In this document: one piece after another, positions 8,235 to 17,130 of the stretch
Position numbering within the stretch: position 1 is the stretch's first letter
Layout of the letters: each line of letters begins with the position of its first letter
From: RU20A sp042610495
GTDB taxonomy: Bacteria > Pseudomonadota > Alphaproteobacteria > Rhizobiales > Rhizobiaceae
DNA: 64,000 bases
Assembly (NCBI RefSeq): GCF_042610495.1
Contig: NZ_JBHGAP010000001.1
Span: 1,426,001 to 1,490,000, forward strand
Direction: 5' to 3'
Notes under the pieces: generated by a model
The model's database searches: none
What the model saw: only the letters and a program-made list of their open reading frames with translations
What the model was told of the DNA's origin: nothing
Program-made: the position numbers and the translations under genes

Positions 8235-9479
8235 ATGTATGAATTCGCCATCGCCTGGGAATGGCTGCATTTCGCTGTCCGCTGGCTGCATGTGGTGACG
8301 GCCGTCGCGTGGATCGGCTCATCCTTCTACTTCATTGCGCTGGATCTCGGCCTGGTGAAGCGGCCGCATTTGCCCCAGGGCGCCTATGGCGAGGAGTGGC
8401 AGGTCCACGGCGGCGGCTTCTACCACATCCAGAAATATCTCGTGGCCCCGGCCGCCATGCCCGAGCACCTGACCTGGTTCAAGTGGGAAAGCTACATGAC
8501 CTGGCTGTCGGGCTTCCTGCTGCTCTGTCTGGTCTATTACGGCGGCGCCGATCTTTTCCTCATCGACCGCCACGTGCTCGACGTTTCCGCCCCCGTCGCC
8601 ATCCTCATCTCGCTTGCCTCGCTCTCGGTCGGCTGGATCTGCTACGACCTGCTCTGCAAGTCGCCGATCGGCAAGAACACCTGGGGGCTGATGGCGCTGC
8701 TTTACGTGGTGCTGGTCGCCATGGCCTGGGGCTATACGCAGCTCTTCACCGGCCGCGCCGCCTTTCTGCATCTCGGCGCGTTTACCGCCACCATCATGTC
8801 GGCCAACGTCTTCTTCATCATCATCCCCAACCAGAAGATCGTGGTGGCGGATCTGAAGGCCGGCCGGACGCCGGACCCGAAGCTCGGCGCCCAGGCCAAG
8901 CAGCGCTCGCTGCACAACAACTACCTGACGCTGCCCGTCATCTTCTTCATGCTGTCGAACCACTATCCGCTGGCCTTCGGCACCGCCTTCAACTGGGTGA
9001 TCGCGGCGCTGGTCTTCCTGATGGGCGTCACCATCCGCCACTGGTTCAACACCACCCATGCGCGGAAGGGAAAGCCGACCTGGACCTGGATCGTGACGCT
9101 GATCCTCTTCATCCTGATCATGTGGCTTTCCACTGTGCCGAAGGTGCTGACCGGCGAGGACGAAACCGCTGAGGCGCCCGCCCCCGTCTTCCAGCGCTTT
9201 GCCGACAATGCCCATTTCCCGGCCGTGAAGGACACTGTCTCCACCCGCTGCTCCATGTGCCATGCGGCCGAGCCCGTCTATGAGGGCATCGTGCGCCCGC
9301 CCAAGGCCGTGAAGCTGGAGACGGATGCCGAGATCGCCTCCCATGCGCGCGAAATCTACCTGCAGGCCGGCCGCAGCCACGCCATGCCGCCCGGCAATGT
9401 CTCCGAAATGACGCCGGAGGAGCGCAAGCTCGTGACCGCCTGGTATGAGAGCGCCGTTGCCAGTGAGGCCACCCGATGA
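8235..9479 (+). CDS. puuD: Urate hydroxylase PuuD, membrane type with cytochrome c domain
   Basis: Oxidises urate to 5-hydroxyisourate at the membrane, passing electrons to the respiratory chain instead of making peroxide. The 414-residue protein has about eight hydrophobic helices (residues 10-300; for example HFAVRWLHVVTAVAWIGSSF and LLYVVLVAMAWGYTQLF) and a C-terminal cytochrome c domain with heme motif CSMCH at 339-343 and a likely axial Met384 in AMPPGN. The ATG at 8235 follows an AAGGGGA ribosome site; longer upstream starts lack one. guaD overlaps its stop by 4 nt (ATGA). Confidence 0.94.
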   Translation: MYEFAIAWEWLHFAVRWLHVVTAVAWIGSSFYFIALDLGLVKRPHLPQGAYGEEWQVHGGGFYHIQKYLVAPAAMPEHLTWFKWESYMTWLSGFLLLCLVYYGGADLFLIDRHVLDVSAPVAILISLASLSVGWICYDLLCKSPIGKNTWGLMALLYVVLVAMAWGYTQLFTGRAAFLHLGAFTATIMSANVFFIIIPNQKIVVADLKAGRTPDPKLGAQAKQRSLHNNYLTLPVIFFMLSNHYPLAFGTAFNWVIAALVFLMGVTIRHWFNTTHARKGKPTWTWIVTLILFILIMWLSTVPKVLTGEDETAEAPAPVFQRFADNAHFPAVKDTVSTRCSMCHAAEPVYEGIVRPPKAVKLETDAEIASHAREIYLQAGRSHAMPPGNVSEMTPEERKLVTAWYESAVASEATR

Positions 9480-10783
9480 CCGCCCGCCTCTTGCGCGGGC
9501 GCACGCTGACCTTTCACCGCGCGCCGCTTGCCATCGACGACACCGCCGCCTGGACCTACGAGGAAGACGGCGGCCTGCTGCTGGTGGATGGCGTGATCGC
9601 CGCTGCCGGCCCCTACGCCACGGTCAAGGCCGCAGCCCCCGGCGATGCCGAGGAGGTGGATCACCGCCCGCATCTTCTGCTGCCCGGCCTCATCGACATG
9701 CACCTGCATTTCCCGCAGATGCAGGTCATCGGCTCCTACGCCGCCAATCTCTTGGAATGGCTGAACACCTATACCTTCCCGGAGGAATGCCGCTTCGTGG
9801 AAAGCGCCCATGCGGCGCGCATCGCCACGCATTTCTTCGACGAGATGATCCGCCACGGCACGACGACGGCGGTCGCCTACTGCTCGGTCCACAAGACTTC
9901 AGCCGATGCCTTCTTTGCGGAAGCCATGCGCCGCAACATGCGCATGGTGGCCGGCAAGGTGATGATGGACCGCAACGCCCCGCAGGGCCTGCTCGACACA
10001 GCCGAACTCGGCTATGACGAGACCCGCGCCGTCATCGCCGAATGGCACGGCAAGGGCCGCAACCACGTCGCCATCACGCCGCGCTTCGCCATCACCTCGA
10101 CGCCGGAGCAGATGTCGGCGGCTCAGGCGCTCGCCGCCGAATTCCCCGACCTGCATATCCAGACACATCTGTCGGAAAACCGCGACGAGATCGATTTCAC
10201 CTGCTCGCTCTACCCGGAAGCGGCCGACTATACCGACATCTATGCCCGCTATGGCCTGATGGGTCCAAAGACGCTTTTCGGCCACGCCATCCACCTCTCC
10301 GAGCGCGAGCGCGATGCCATGAGCGAGACGGGCTCGGTCGCCGTCCACTGCCCGACCTCAAACCTCTTCCTCGGCTCCGGCCTCTTCCCGCTGAAGGAAC
10401 TGGCGCGGCGGGACAAGCCGGTTCGCATCGGCGTCGCCACCGATATCGGCGGCGGCTCCAGCTATTCCATGCTGCGCTCCATGGACGAGGCCTACAAGAT
10501 CCAGCAATTGCTGGGCGAACGGCTGAACCCGATGGAGAGCTTCTACCTGATGACGCGCGGCAATGCCGAAGCGCTGTCGCTGGTCGATCGCATCGGCACG
10601 CTCGAAGCCGGCAGCGACGCCGACATCGTCGTCCTGTCGATGCGCGCGACACCCGCCATGGCGCTCAAGGCCGAGGTGGTCACGACGCTCGCCGAAGAGC
10701 TTTTCCTGATGCAGACCATGGGCGACGACCGCACCATCGTCGAAACCTACGTCGCCGGCGAGCCGCTGAAGGCTGCGCTCTGA
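9476..10783 (+). CDS. guaD: Guanine deaminase
   Basis: Zinc amidohydrolase that converts guanine to xanthine, feeding XdhAB. The 435-residue protein shows the metal motif HLHFPQ at 76-81, TPRFAITSTPEQ, QTHLSEN, GHAIHLSE and the DIGGGSSYSML segment, the set expected of GuaD. It is translationally coupled to puuD (ATGA overlap), placing guanine entry and urate oxidation in one transcript. Confidence 0.95.
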   Translation: MTARLLRGRTLTFHRAPLAIDDTAAWTYEEDGGLLLVDGVIAAAGPYATVKAAAPGDAEEVDHRPHLLLPGLIDMHLHFPQMQVIGSYAANLLEWLNTYTFPEECRFVESAHAARIATHFFDEMIRHGTTTAVAYCSVHKTSADAFFAEAMRRNMRMVAGKVMMDRNAPQGLLDTAELGYDETRAVIAEWHGKGRNHVAITPRFAITSTPEQMSAAQALAAEFPDLHIQTHLSENRDEIDFTCSLYPEAADYTDIYARYGLMGPKTLFGHAIHLSERERDAMSETGSVAVHCPTSNLFLGSGLFPLKELARRDKPVRIGVATDIGGGSSYSMLRSMDEAYKIQQLLGERLNPMESFYLMTRGNAEALSLVDRIGTLEAGSDADIVVLSMRATPAMALKAEVVTTLAEELFLMQTMGDDRTIVETYVAGEPLKAAL

Positions 10784-10891
10784 GATCGGAGCACTGGTCA
10801 ATCCGCTTGACCAGTCGGAACTTTCCCACTGCCCGTCCATGCCGTGAAGTGCTAGATCGCTTCCAGCAAAACAAGATAGCCGGATCTCCCC

Positions 10892-12034
10892 ATGTCCTTG
10901 CCCCTCGATATCAGCGACATGAAGGCGCTCGCCAAGCGTCGTGTGCCAAAAATGTTCTTCGACTATGCCGATAGCGGCGCCTGGACGGAGAGCACCTACC
11001 GCGCCAACGAGGCGGACTTCGCGAAGGTCAAGCTGCGTCAGCGCGTGCTGGTGGACATGAGCGACCGCAATCTCGAGACCACCATGCTCGGCGAAAAGGT
11101 CGCCATGCCCGTGGCACTGGCGCCGACCGGGATGACCGGCATGCAGCATGCAGATGGCGAGATGCTGGCGGCGCAGGCGGCGGAAGAGTTCGGCGTCCCC
11201 TTCACCCTGTCCACCATGAGCATCTGCTCGATCGAGGACGTGGCGTCTGCGACCAGCAAGCCCTTCTGGTTCCAGCTCTACGTGATGCGCGACCGCAGGT
11301 TCGTGGAAAATCTGATCCACCGCGCCAAGGCGGCGCATTGCTCGGCGCTCGTCCTGACGATTGACCTGCAGATCCTCGGCCAGCGTCACAAGGATCTGCG
11401 CAACGGGCTGTCCGCACCGCCGAAATTCACGCCGAAGCACATGTGGCAGGTGGCGACCCGGCCCGGCTGGGCGCTGAAGATGCTCGGCACGAAGCGCCGA
11501 AGCTTCGGCAACATCATCGGCCATGCGCAGAATGTCAAAAGCATCGCTTCCATGGCGGTCTGGACCCATGAGCAGTTCGACCCGCGCCTGTCCTGGGAAA
11601 ATGTCGAGGAGATCCGCCGTCTCTGGGGCGGGCCGCTCATCCTCAAGGGCATTCTCGATGTCGAGGACGCGAAGATGGCCGCCAATAGCGGCGCGGATGC
11701 CATCATCGTCTCCAATCATGGCGGCCGGCAACTGGATGGCGCCCGCTCCTCCATCTCCGCTTTGCCGCGCATCGTCGAGGCGGTGGGCGACAAGATCGAG
11801 GTGCATGTGGATGGCGGCATCCGCTCCGGACAGGATGTGCTGAAGGCGGTGGCACTCGGCGCCAGGGGCACCTATATCGGCCGCCCCTTCCTCTATGGGC
11901 TCGGCGCCATGGGAAAGCCGGGCGTGACGCGCGTGCTGGAGATCATCCGCAGGGAACTCGACCTCTCCATGGCGCTCTGCGGCCGCCGCGACATCAACGG
12001 CATAGACCGCGACATACTCGATCTCGAGGGATAA
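10892..12034 (+). CDS. lldD: FMN-dependent alpha-hydroxy-acid (L-lactate) dehydrogenase
   Basis: Flavoprotein oxidising L-lactate or a related 2-hydroxy acid to the keto acid. The 380-residue TIM barrel carries FQLY (Tyr130), TIDLQILGQRHKDLRNG, LKG (Lys252), the catalytic His276 in SNHGGRQLDG and the FMN-phosphate motif DGGIRSGQDVLKA. It begins 108 bp after guaD. Glycolate-type or mandelate-type substrates cannot be excluded from sequence alone; given the purine neighbours a link to glyoxylate/ureidoglycolate products is possible but unproven. It is convergent with the diguanylate cyclase gene. Confidence 0.85.
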   Translation: MSLPLDISDMKALAKRRVPKMFFDYADSGAWTESTYRANEADFAKVKLRQRVLVDMSDRNLETTMLGEKVAMPVALAPTGMTGMQHADGEMLAAQAAEEFGVPFTLSTMSICSIEDVASATSKPFWFQLYVMRDRRFVENLIHRAKAAHCSALVLTIDLQILGQRHKDLRNGLSAPPKFTPKHMWQVATRPGWALKMLGTKRRSFGNIIGHAQNVKSIASMAVWTHEQFDPRLSWENVEEIRRLWGGPLILKGILDVEDAKMAANSGADAIIVSNHGGRQLDGARSSISALPRIVEAVGDKIEVHVDGGIRSGQDVLKAVALGARGTYIGRPFLYGLGAMGKPGVTRVLEIIRRELDLSMALCGRRDINGIDRDILDLEG

Positions 12035-12046
12035 CGGCGGCCGGCC

Positions 12047-13225
12047 TTACCGCAACCGCGTCATGCCGGGGCGCGCCCCCCGCGTGATCGCGGGCTCGTA
12101 GAGGCCACGGTTGCGGCCGTTCTCCTTGGCGCGGTAGAGCGCCAGATCCGCGCGGGCGAGCGCCGCGCCCAGATCCTCTCCGGCAAGCGCGCCGGTGAAG
12201 CCCGCGCTCGCCGTCACCGTGCCGGCCAGCCCGAAGGAGATGCGCGAGACAGACATGCGCGCCGCCTCGCACAGCGCCTGTGCCGTTTCCACGTCGGGCG
12301 CCGTCATCAGCAGCACGAACTCCTCGCCACCGATCCGCGCCACAAGCCCGTTTGCCGGCGCGGTCTGTCTCAGGCAGTCGGCGAAGCCGCAGATCACCTT
12401 GTCGCCCTCATCATGCCCCCAGCTGTCGTTGATCGCCTTGAAACGGTCGATGTCGAACAGGGCCACGTAGAGGTTGGCGCCGCCATCCTTGCGCATCAGG
12501 CGTTCGAAGGCGGCATGCAGGGCGCGCCGGTTGGCAAGTCCCGTCAGCGGGTCCGTCGTGGCCCTCTGCCGGTCGCGCAGGACCACCACATGCAGCGCGT
12601 TCATCAGCACGAGCAGGCCGGCTGCAATCAGCAAAATCCCCGATGTCGCCTGCGAGATCAGCGCATAATGGGTACGAATGTAGTCGGCCGCGGTCATGCC
12701 GGGCCCCATCGTCACGGCAAAGTAGGGCTTGAGCAGAAAGTGCAGCCCGATGATGAAGAACAGCATCTTGGCCGCCCGGTCGAAACCCGTATTGCGGCCA
12801 TGTTTGACGAAGGTGACGACGCACAGGAAAGACGCGACGGCAAAGGGGATCTGATAGGCCATCTCGTACCAGAAGACCCCGCGCGGCCCGTTCCAGATCG
12901 CGATGCGAACGGCGATACCCGCCACGATGATCGCACCGACCACCCGCCAGGCCGGTTGCCGCTCGTAAAGCATGGAAAGCGCCGGCGACATCAGCACGAT
13001 ACCGATGAAAAGCCCGGCATAGCTCATCACGAGGAAGGGTGCCTGCACCGGCATCAATGGCAGGAGGAATTCCGCAACCGGCGTCAGCATGCCCGCCGCA
13101 TAGCTCAGGGCAAACCAGCGAATGCGCGGAAACTCGGGATTGAGATGCGCAATCGTCAGGAAGCTGGCGACGAACATGCCCGCCACGAGAATATTGATGA
13201 CGATGGGCAGTGTAGCCGCAGGCAT
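12047..13225 (-). CDS. Membrane diguanylate cyclase (GGDEF domain)
   Basis: A 392-residue protein predicted to make cyclic di-GMP. The first ~200 residues contain six to seven hydrophobic helices (IVINILVAGMFVASFLTIAHL onward), followed by TDPLTGLANRRALHAAF, DIDRFKAINDSWGHDEGD and the active-site GGEEF at 299-303. The RxxD inhibitory site that normally precedes GGDEF by five residues is absent (PANG instead), so product feedback through that site is not expected. I chose the ATG at 13225 because it directly precedes the first membrane helix; an in-frame extension to 13300 is basic and unlikely. Confidence 0.88.
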   Translation of the reverse strand: MPAATLPIVINILVAGMFVASFLTIAHLNPEFPRIRWFALSYAAGMLTPVAEFLLPLMPVQAPFLVMSYAGLFIGIVLMSPALSMLYERQPAWRVVGAIIVAGIAVRIAIWNGPRGVFWYEMAYQIPFAVASFLCVVTFVKHGRNTGFDRAAKMLFFIIGLHFLLKPYFAVTMGPGMTAADYIRTHYALISQATSGILLIAAGLLVLMNALHVVVLRDRQRATTDPLTGLANRRALHAAFERLMRKDGGANLYVALFDIDRFKAINDSWGHDEGDKVICGFADCLRQTAPANGLVARIGGEEFVLLMTAPDVETAQALCEAARMSVSRISFGLAGTVTASAGFTGALAGEDLGAALARADLALYRAKENGRNRGLYEPAITRGARPGMTRLR

Positions 13226-13465
13226 TGAACCGTTTGTCCGCTTCTCTGTCGTCGGTTTCGTGGTCCGGTGCACGCCCCACGCGCGACCGCCCCTCGGCAA
13301 GCCTGCGGTTTTACATGCAGATTCGCCGCGATTGGAAACAGTCGCCTAACGCATGTCATCCACAAAGACCACCCTCATCCCGTCAGGCCGGCCCTGCCGC
13401 AGATGCAAGGCGCGCCCTGCAGGGCACTGAAAGTGCTCCGCTGCCCGACTGGAAGAAAGCCGGCG

Positions 13466-13843
13466 TCAGCTGCCGCGATAGGTAGAGTAGCTGTAGGGCG
13501 AGAGAAGCAGTGGCACGTGATAATGCGCACCCGCATCGGCGATCCCGAAGCGCAGGGGAATGATGTCCAGAAAGGCCGGTTCAGGCAGGGCGACGCCCGC
13601 CGCGCGCAGATAGTCGCCGGCGTGGAACACAAGTTCGTAGACACCGACCGTCAGTTCGGCCCCGGTCAGCACCGGCCCGTCGACCCGGCCATCATCATTG
13701 GTCACCACCCGCTTCACGCAGATCCGCGCCTCGCCTTCGATGCGGTAGAGGTCGATGACAAGCCCCCGTGCCGGCGTTCCCGCCGCGGCATCCAGGACAT
13801 GGGTGGTCAATCGCCCGACTTTTTCCGTGCTGCCTGCGCTCAT
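13466..13843 (-). CDS. uraH: 5-hydroxyisourate hydrolase (transthyretin-like)
   Basis: Hydrolyses 5-hydroxyisourate, the PuuD product, to OHCU. The 125-residue protein has the LTTHVLD motif with active-site His15, the central basic segment, and the diagnostic C-terminal tetrapeptide YRGS. The start MSAGSTEKVGRLTTHVLD is chosen as the nearest ATG ahead of the conserved region; longer starts would enter the allA 3' region. It lies 46 bp after allA on the same strand in a uraD-allA-uraH array. Confidence 0.95.
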   Translation of the reverse strand: MSAGSTEKVGRLTTHVLDAAAGTPARGLVIDLYRIEGEARICVKRVVTNDDGRVDGPVLTGAELTVGVYELVFHAGDYLRAAGVALPEPAFLDIIPLRFGIADAGAHYHVPLLLSPYSYSTYRGS

Positions 13844-13889
13844 GGCTCGTTCCCCTGTTCCTGCCGGTTCGTCACGCGTCCTGCCCCGC

Positions 13890-14441
13890 TCAGGCCGGTG
13901 CATCGATGAGAAAGGGCACGGCATAGACGTGCTCCTCCAGATTGCCGCCCGGGCCCATCCGGTCCACGACGACGAAGTCCTGCTCGGCCCCGTAGGTCAT
14001 CAGCGGGTGATGCCAGACATTGGCGCGGTAGTTGATCCCCTGCCGGCCCGTGGCGCGGAAGACGCGGGGCACACCGGGACGCCCGCCCTCGTCCGCCGCA
14101 ACGACGACCAGCCAGTCCTGATTGTCGATCGGCGAAAAGCTTTGCGATCCCTCGGGATGCCGCTCCATCATGCCGACATGATAGGGAAAACTGCGCGGCC
14201 GGCCGCGAAACAGGCTGATGATGACTTTCGCGCCAGCCCCCAGCGCCTCGGCCTCGGCCAGCGCATGGTAGCGCTCCGTCGTGCCGCCATTGATGAGGCG
14301 CATGGATGCCGGATCGGCCTCGATCACGCTGCCGAACGGCTTGAAGGCCTCTGCCGTCAAAGGCTCTATGGTGAGGAGTTCCGGCGCCCGGCCGATGGGC
14401 GGCGAAAGCCGGGTGAGTGCGGTGCCTGCAGGTTCCGTCAT
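13890..14441 (-). CDS. allA: Ureidoglycolate lyase
   Basis: Splits ureidoglycolate into glyoxylate and urea, the final carbon-releasing step of allantoin breakdown. The 183-residue cupin-type protein has LTAEAFKPFGSVIE, the YHVGMMERHPEGSQSF segment and YRANVWHHPLMT, all hallmark parts of AllA. It is flanked by uraD and uraH on the same strand and probably shares their transcript. Confidence 0.94.
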   Translation of the reverse strand: MTEPAGTALTRLSPPIGRAPELLTIEPLTAEAFKPFGSVIEADPASMRLINGGTTERYHALAEAEALGAGAKVIISLFRGRPRSFPYHVGMMERHPEGSQSFSPIDNQDWLVVVAADEGGRPGVPRVFRATGRQGINYRANVWHHPLMTYGAEQDFVVVDRMGPGGNLEEHVYAVPFLIDAPA

Positions 14442-14477
14442 CTCAGGCCCTCCCCGCCCGATGAAACGACTTTCCCC

Positions 14478-14984
14478 TCATGCTGCCTCTCCCGGCAGCA
14501 TGGCTTCCAGCCTGAGGCGCGCGATCTTCTCGACCTGCGCACAGGCCGTCTCGAATTCGGCCGCCACGCTGTTGTCGATGCGCGTCTCGAAGGCAGCGAG
14601 GATATCGTCCTTGGTCAGCCCCTTGACTGCGATGATGAAAGGAAAGCCGAATTTTTCGACATAGGCGCTGTTGAGTGCCGTGAAACGGGCGTGCTCCTCC
14701 GGCGACAGGCGGTCGAGGCCGGCGCCGGCCTGCTCCTTGCGGCTGTCCTCCGTCAGCCCGCCGGCAATGGCGAGCTTGCCGGCGAGATCGGGATGGGCGT
14801 TCAGCACACCAAGCCGTTCGGCGTCAGACGCGGCGCGAAACTGCGCTGCAAGCACCCCGTGCACCCGTCCCGCCGTCAGTTCCCCGCCGCCATCCACGCC
14901 ACCGGCATCATGAGCCCGCTCGGCAATCCAGGGGGAATGTTCGAATACGCCGCCAAAGCGGGCGACGAAGTCATCACGGGTCAT
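14478..14984 (-). CDS. uraD: OHCU decarboxylase
   Basis: Converts 2-oxo-4-hydroxy-4-carboxy-5-ureidoimidazoline to S-allantoin. The 168-residue helical protein has the catalytic His64 in LNAHPDLAGK, SAYVEKFGFPFIIAVKG and a conserved C-terminal ETR segment. The start MTRDDFVARFG was chosen since it matches the family N-terminus. It is the first gene of the uraD-allA-uraH array, with 36 bp to allA. Confidence 0.95.
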   Translation of the reverse strand: MTRDDFVARFGGVFEHSPWIAERAHDAGGVDGGGELTAGRVHGVLAAQFRAASDAERLGVLNAHPDLAGKLAIAGGLTEDSRKEQAGAGLDRLSPEEHARFTALNSAYVEKFGFPFIIAVKGLTKDDILAAFETRIDNSVAAEFETACAQVEKIARLRLEAMLPGEAA

Positions 14985-15087
14985 GCGCCGTCCTTCATCA
15001 AACTCAAGACGACGACCATAAAAGCGCAGCCGGCCTGAAGACAAGGCCCAAGCGCCCTTTCTCCAACCGCAGGATGAGATGCCTGTC

Positions 15088-15810
15088 TCAGACCCGCGCC
15101 ATCTCGCCCTGGTAGACGACGATGCGGGCGTGATAGGGCACGCGCTCGTAGAGATCGACGATGTCGTGGTTGACGAGGCGCACGCAGCCCGAGGACACAG
15201 CCTTGCCGATGGAGTTCCATTCCGGCGTGCCGTGCAGGCGGTAGAGCGTATCCTTGCCCTCCTTGAAGATGTAGAGCGCACGCGCACCGAGCGGGTTTTT
15301 CACGCCCGGCTCCATGCCGCCATTCTCCACCGAATACTGGGCAAGCTGCGGCTGGCGCGCGATCATCTCTGCCGGCGGCTTCCAGCGCGGCCATTTCTGC
15401 CGCCAGTGGATCACGCCCTCGCCTTCCCAGGCGAAACCTTCGCGGCCGAGGCCAACGCCATAGCGCATGGCCGTGCCGCCAGGCTCGACGAGATAGAGGA
15501 ACCGGTCCGGCGTATCGACGACCACCGTGCCGGGCGCCTCGCCGGTGGGGTCGATGACACGCTGGCGGTAGTATTTCGGGTCCATCCGCTCATAGGGCAC
15601 GGCCGGCACAAGATGGCCGTCATCTTCAAAGGCGGCATAGCGGGCCTGAAGCTCGGCCTCCGTGGTGGACACGATCGGGCGGCGGGCCACGACCGGCGTG
15701 GCGACCGGCCCTGCGGGCGCGCCGTTGCCGGCGGTGGTCGCGCAGCCGGAAAGGATGGCGGGCGCGGCAAGCGCCCCGAAAACGAAAGTACGGCGGGAAA
15801 TCGGTGACAT
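15088..15810 (-). CDS. L,D-transpeptidase (YkuD domain), lipoprotein/Tat-like signal
   Basis: A 240-residue envelope protein predicted to cross-link peptidoglycan or attach proteins to it. The N-terminus MSPISRRTFVFGALAAPAILSGC has twin arginines (6-7) followed by a hydrophobic stretch and a lipobox ending at Cys23. The YkuD catalytic motif is HGTPEWNSIGKAVSSGCVRL, with the nucleophile Cys209. In-frame upstream sequence to 15969 lacks a signal and was excluded. It sits between purine genes uraD and puuE without obvious functional link. Confidence 0.9.
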   Translation of the reverse strand: MSPISRRTFVFGALAAPAILSGCATTAGNGAPAGPVATPVVARRPIVSTTEAELQARYAAFEDDGHLVPAVPYERMDPKYYRQRVIDPTGEAPGTVVVDTPDRFLYLVEPGGTAMRYGVGLGREGFAWEGEGVIHWRQKWPRWKPPAEMIARQPQLAQYSVENGGMEPGVKNPLGARALYIFKEGKDTLYRLHGTPEWNSIGKAVSSGCVRLVNHDIVDLYERVPYHARIVVYQGEMARV

Positions 15811-16100
15811 CTGAGGCTCTTCTTCCTGGGCCGGCCGGGAGGATGCAGGCCCTGCCCGGAGAGATACCGCCCCACCCTGCCCTGTCCACCCCACCGGAAG
15901 GCCACGCCATGAGCGATCCAGGCGGTGACGCAAGCGCGCAACAGATGATGAAGCAGGCTGCGGGCCCACTTGATCGTGAAGGTGGCGCGCAAGCCTTTGC
16001 GCGGTGGGAAAGATTAGCGCCCGCTTTGCGCCAGCCCCTGCACGCGCCCTTCACGAAATCGTGCAAAGGCAGCAGCTGTGGACAAGCCGCGTCCCGGCCC

Positions 16101-17021
16101 TCAGGCCGGCTTGTGGTGCGCGTACCAGTGATCGGCGATGTCGATGCGCCGCGTCACCCACACCTTGTCCTTCGACTGGACATAATCGAGGAACCGCGCC
16201 AGCGCCGCCGCACGGCCGGGACGTCCGACGAGCCGGCAATGCAGGCCGATATTCATCATCTTCGGGCTGCCCTCCTCGCCCTCCTGCCAGAGCACGTCGA
16301 ACGTGTCCTTGAGGTAAGTGAAGAACTGGTCGCCCGAATTGAAGCCCTGACTTGTCGCAAAGCGCATGTCGTTGGCATCGAGCGTGTAGGGAATGATGAG
16401 ATGCGGCTTGTCCGCCGTCAGCCCCGGCACCCAGAAGGGCAATTCGTCGGCATAGCTGTCGGAGGAATAGCGGAAACCGCCTTCCTCCATCACCAGCCGC
16501 AGCGTATTGGCCGACGGCTTGCCCTGATACATGCCGCGCGGGTGCGATCCGGTCAGCTCCGTGTGCAGGCGCACCGCCTCGGTGATGTGCCAGCGCTCCA
16601 CATCTTCGGGAAAATCCTTGTATTCGAGCCAGCGATAGCCGTGGCTGGCGATTTCCCAGCCCGCTTCCTTCATGGCCGCCACGGCATCCGGATTGCGCGC
16701 CATGGCAAGCGTCACGCCATAGACGGTGACCGGCAGGTTGCGCTGCGTGAACATCCGCCACAGGCGCCAGAAGCCGGCGCGCGATCCATATTCGTAGATC
16801 GATTCCATGTTGAGATTGCGCTGCCCGGCCCAGGGCTGTGCCCCGACGATCTCAGACAGCAGGCACTCCGATGCCGGATCGCCGTCGAGAATGCAGCTCT
16901 CGCCGCCCTCCTCGTAATTGACGACGAACTGCACCGCGATATTCGCCCCGCCCGGCCAGCGCACCTCGGGAAGATGGCGCCCGTAGCCGATGAGATCGCG
17001 CGGATAGGCCGTGTCTGTCAT
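16101..17021 (-). CDS. puuE: Allantoinase PuuE (polysaccharide-deacetylase fold)
   Basis: Cofactor-independent allantoinase that opens allantoin to allantoate. The 306-residue protein begins TAYPRDLIGYGRHLPEVRWPGGANIAVQFV and shows VNYEEGGE, GWEIASHGYRW and the long NodB-like deacetylase domain, the signature of the PuuE subgroup rather than amidohydrolase-type allantoinase. It lies downstream (on the minus strand) of the DUF1045 gene and is part of the purine island. Confidence 0.93.
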   Translation of the reverse strand: MTDTAYPRDLIGYGRHLPEVRWPGGANIAVQFVVNYEEGGESCILDGDPASECLLSEIVGAQPWAGQRNLNMESIYEYGSRAGFWRLWRMFTQRNLPVTVYGVTLAMARNPDAVAAMKEAGWEIASHGYRWLEYKDFPEDVERWHITEAVRLHTELTGSHPRGMYQGKPSANTLRLVMEEGGFRYSSDSYADELPFWVPGLTADKPHLIIPYTLDANDMRFATSQGFNSGDQFFTYLKDTFDVLWQEGEEGSPKMMNIGLHCRLVGRPGRAAALARFLDYVQSKDKVWVTRRIDIADHWYAHHKPA

Positions 17022-17130
17022 GCTCTGTCACCCTCTCGTCTTTTGCCCGACGGTAGCATCGGCCTTGCGAAAGTCGAGATGGATTTGCTGCACATGCACA
17101 GGACGATTTCGCCCTGCCGGCCGCGCGTCC

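Noticed and set aside
10358..11806. 482-codon minus-strand frame opposite guaD and lldD
   Set aside because: Spans two opposite-strand enzymes with intact active sites; composition is that of an antisense shadow.
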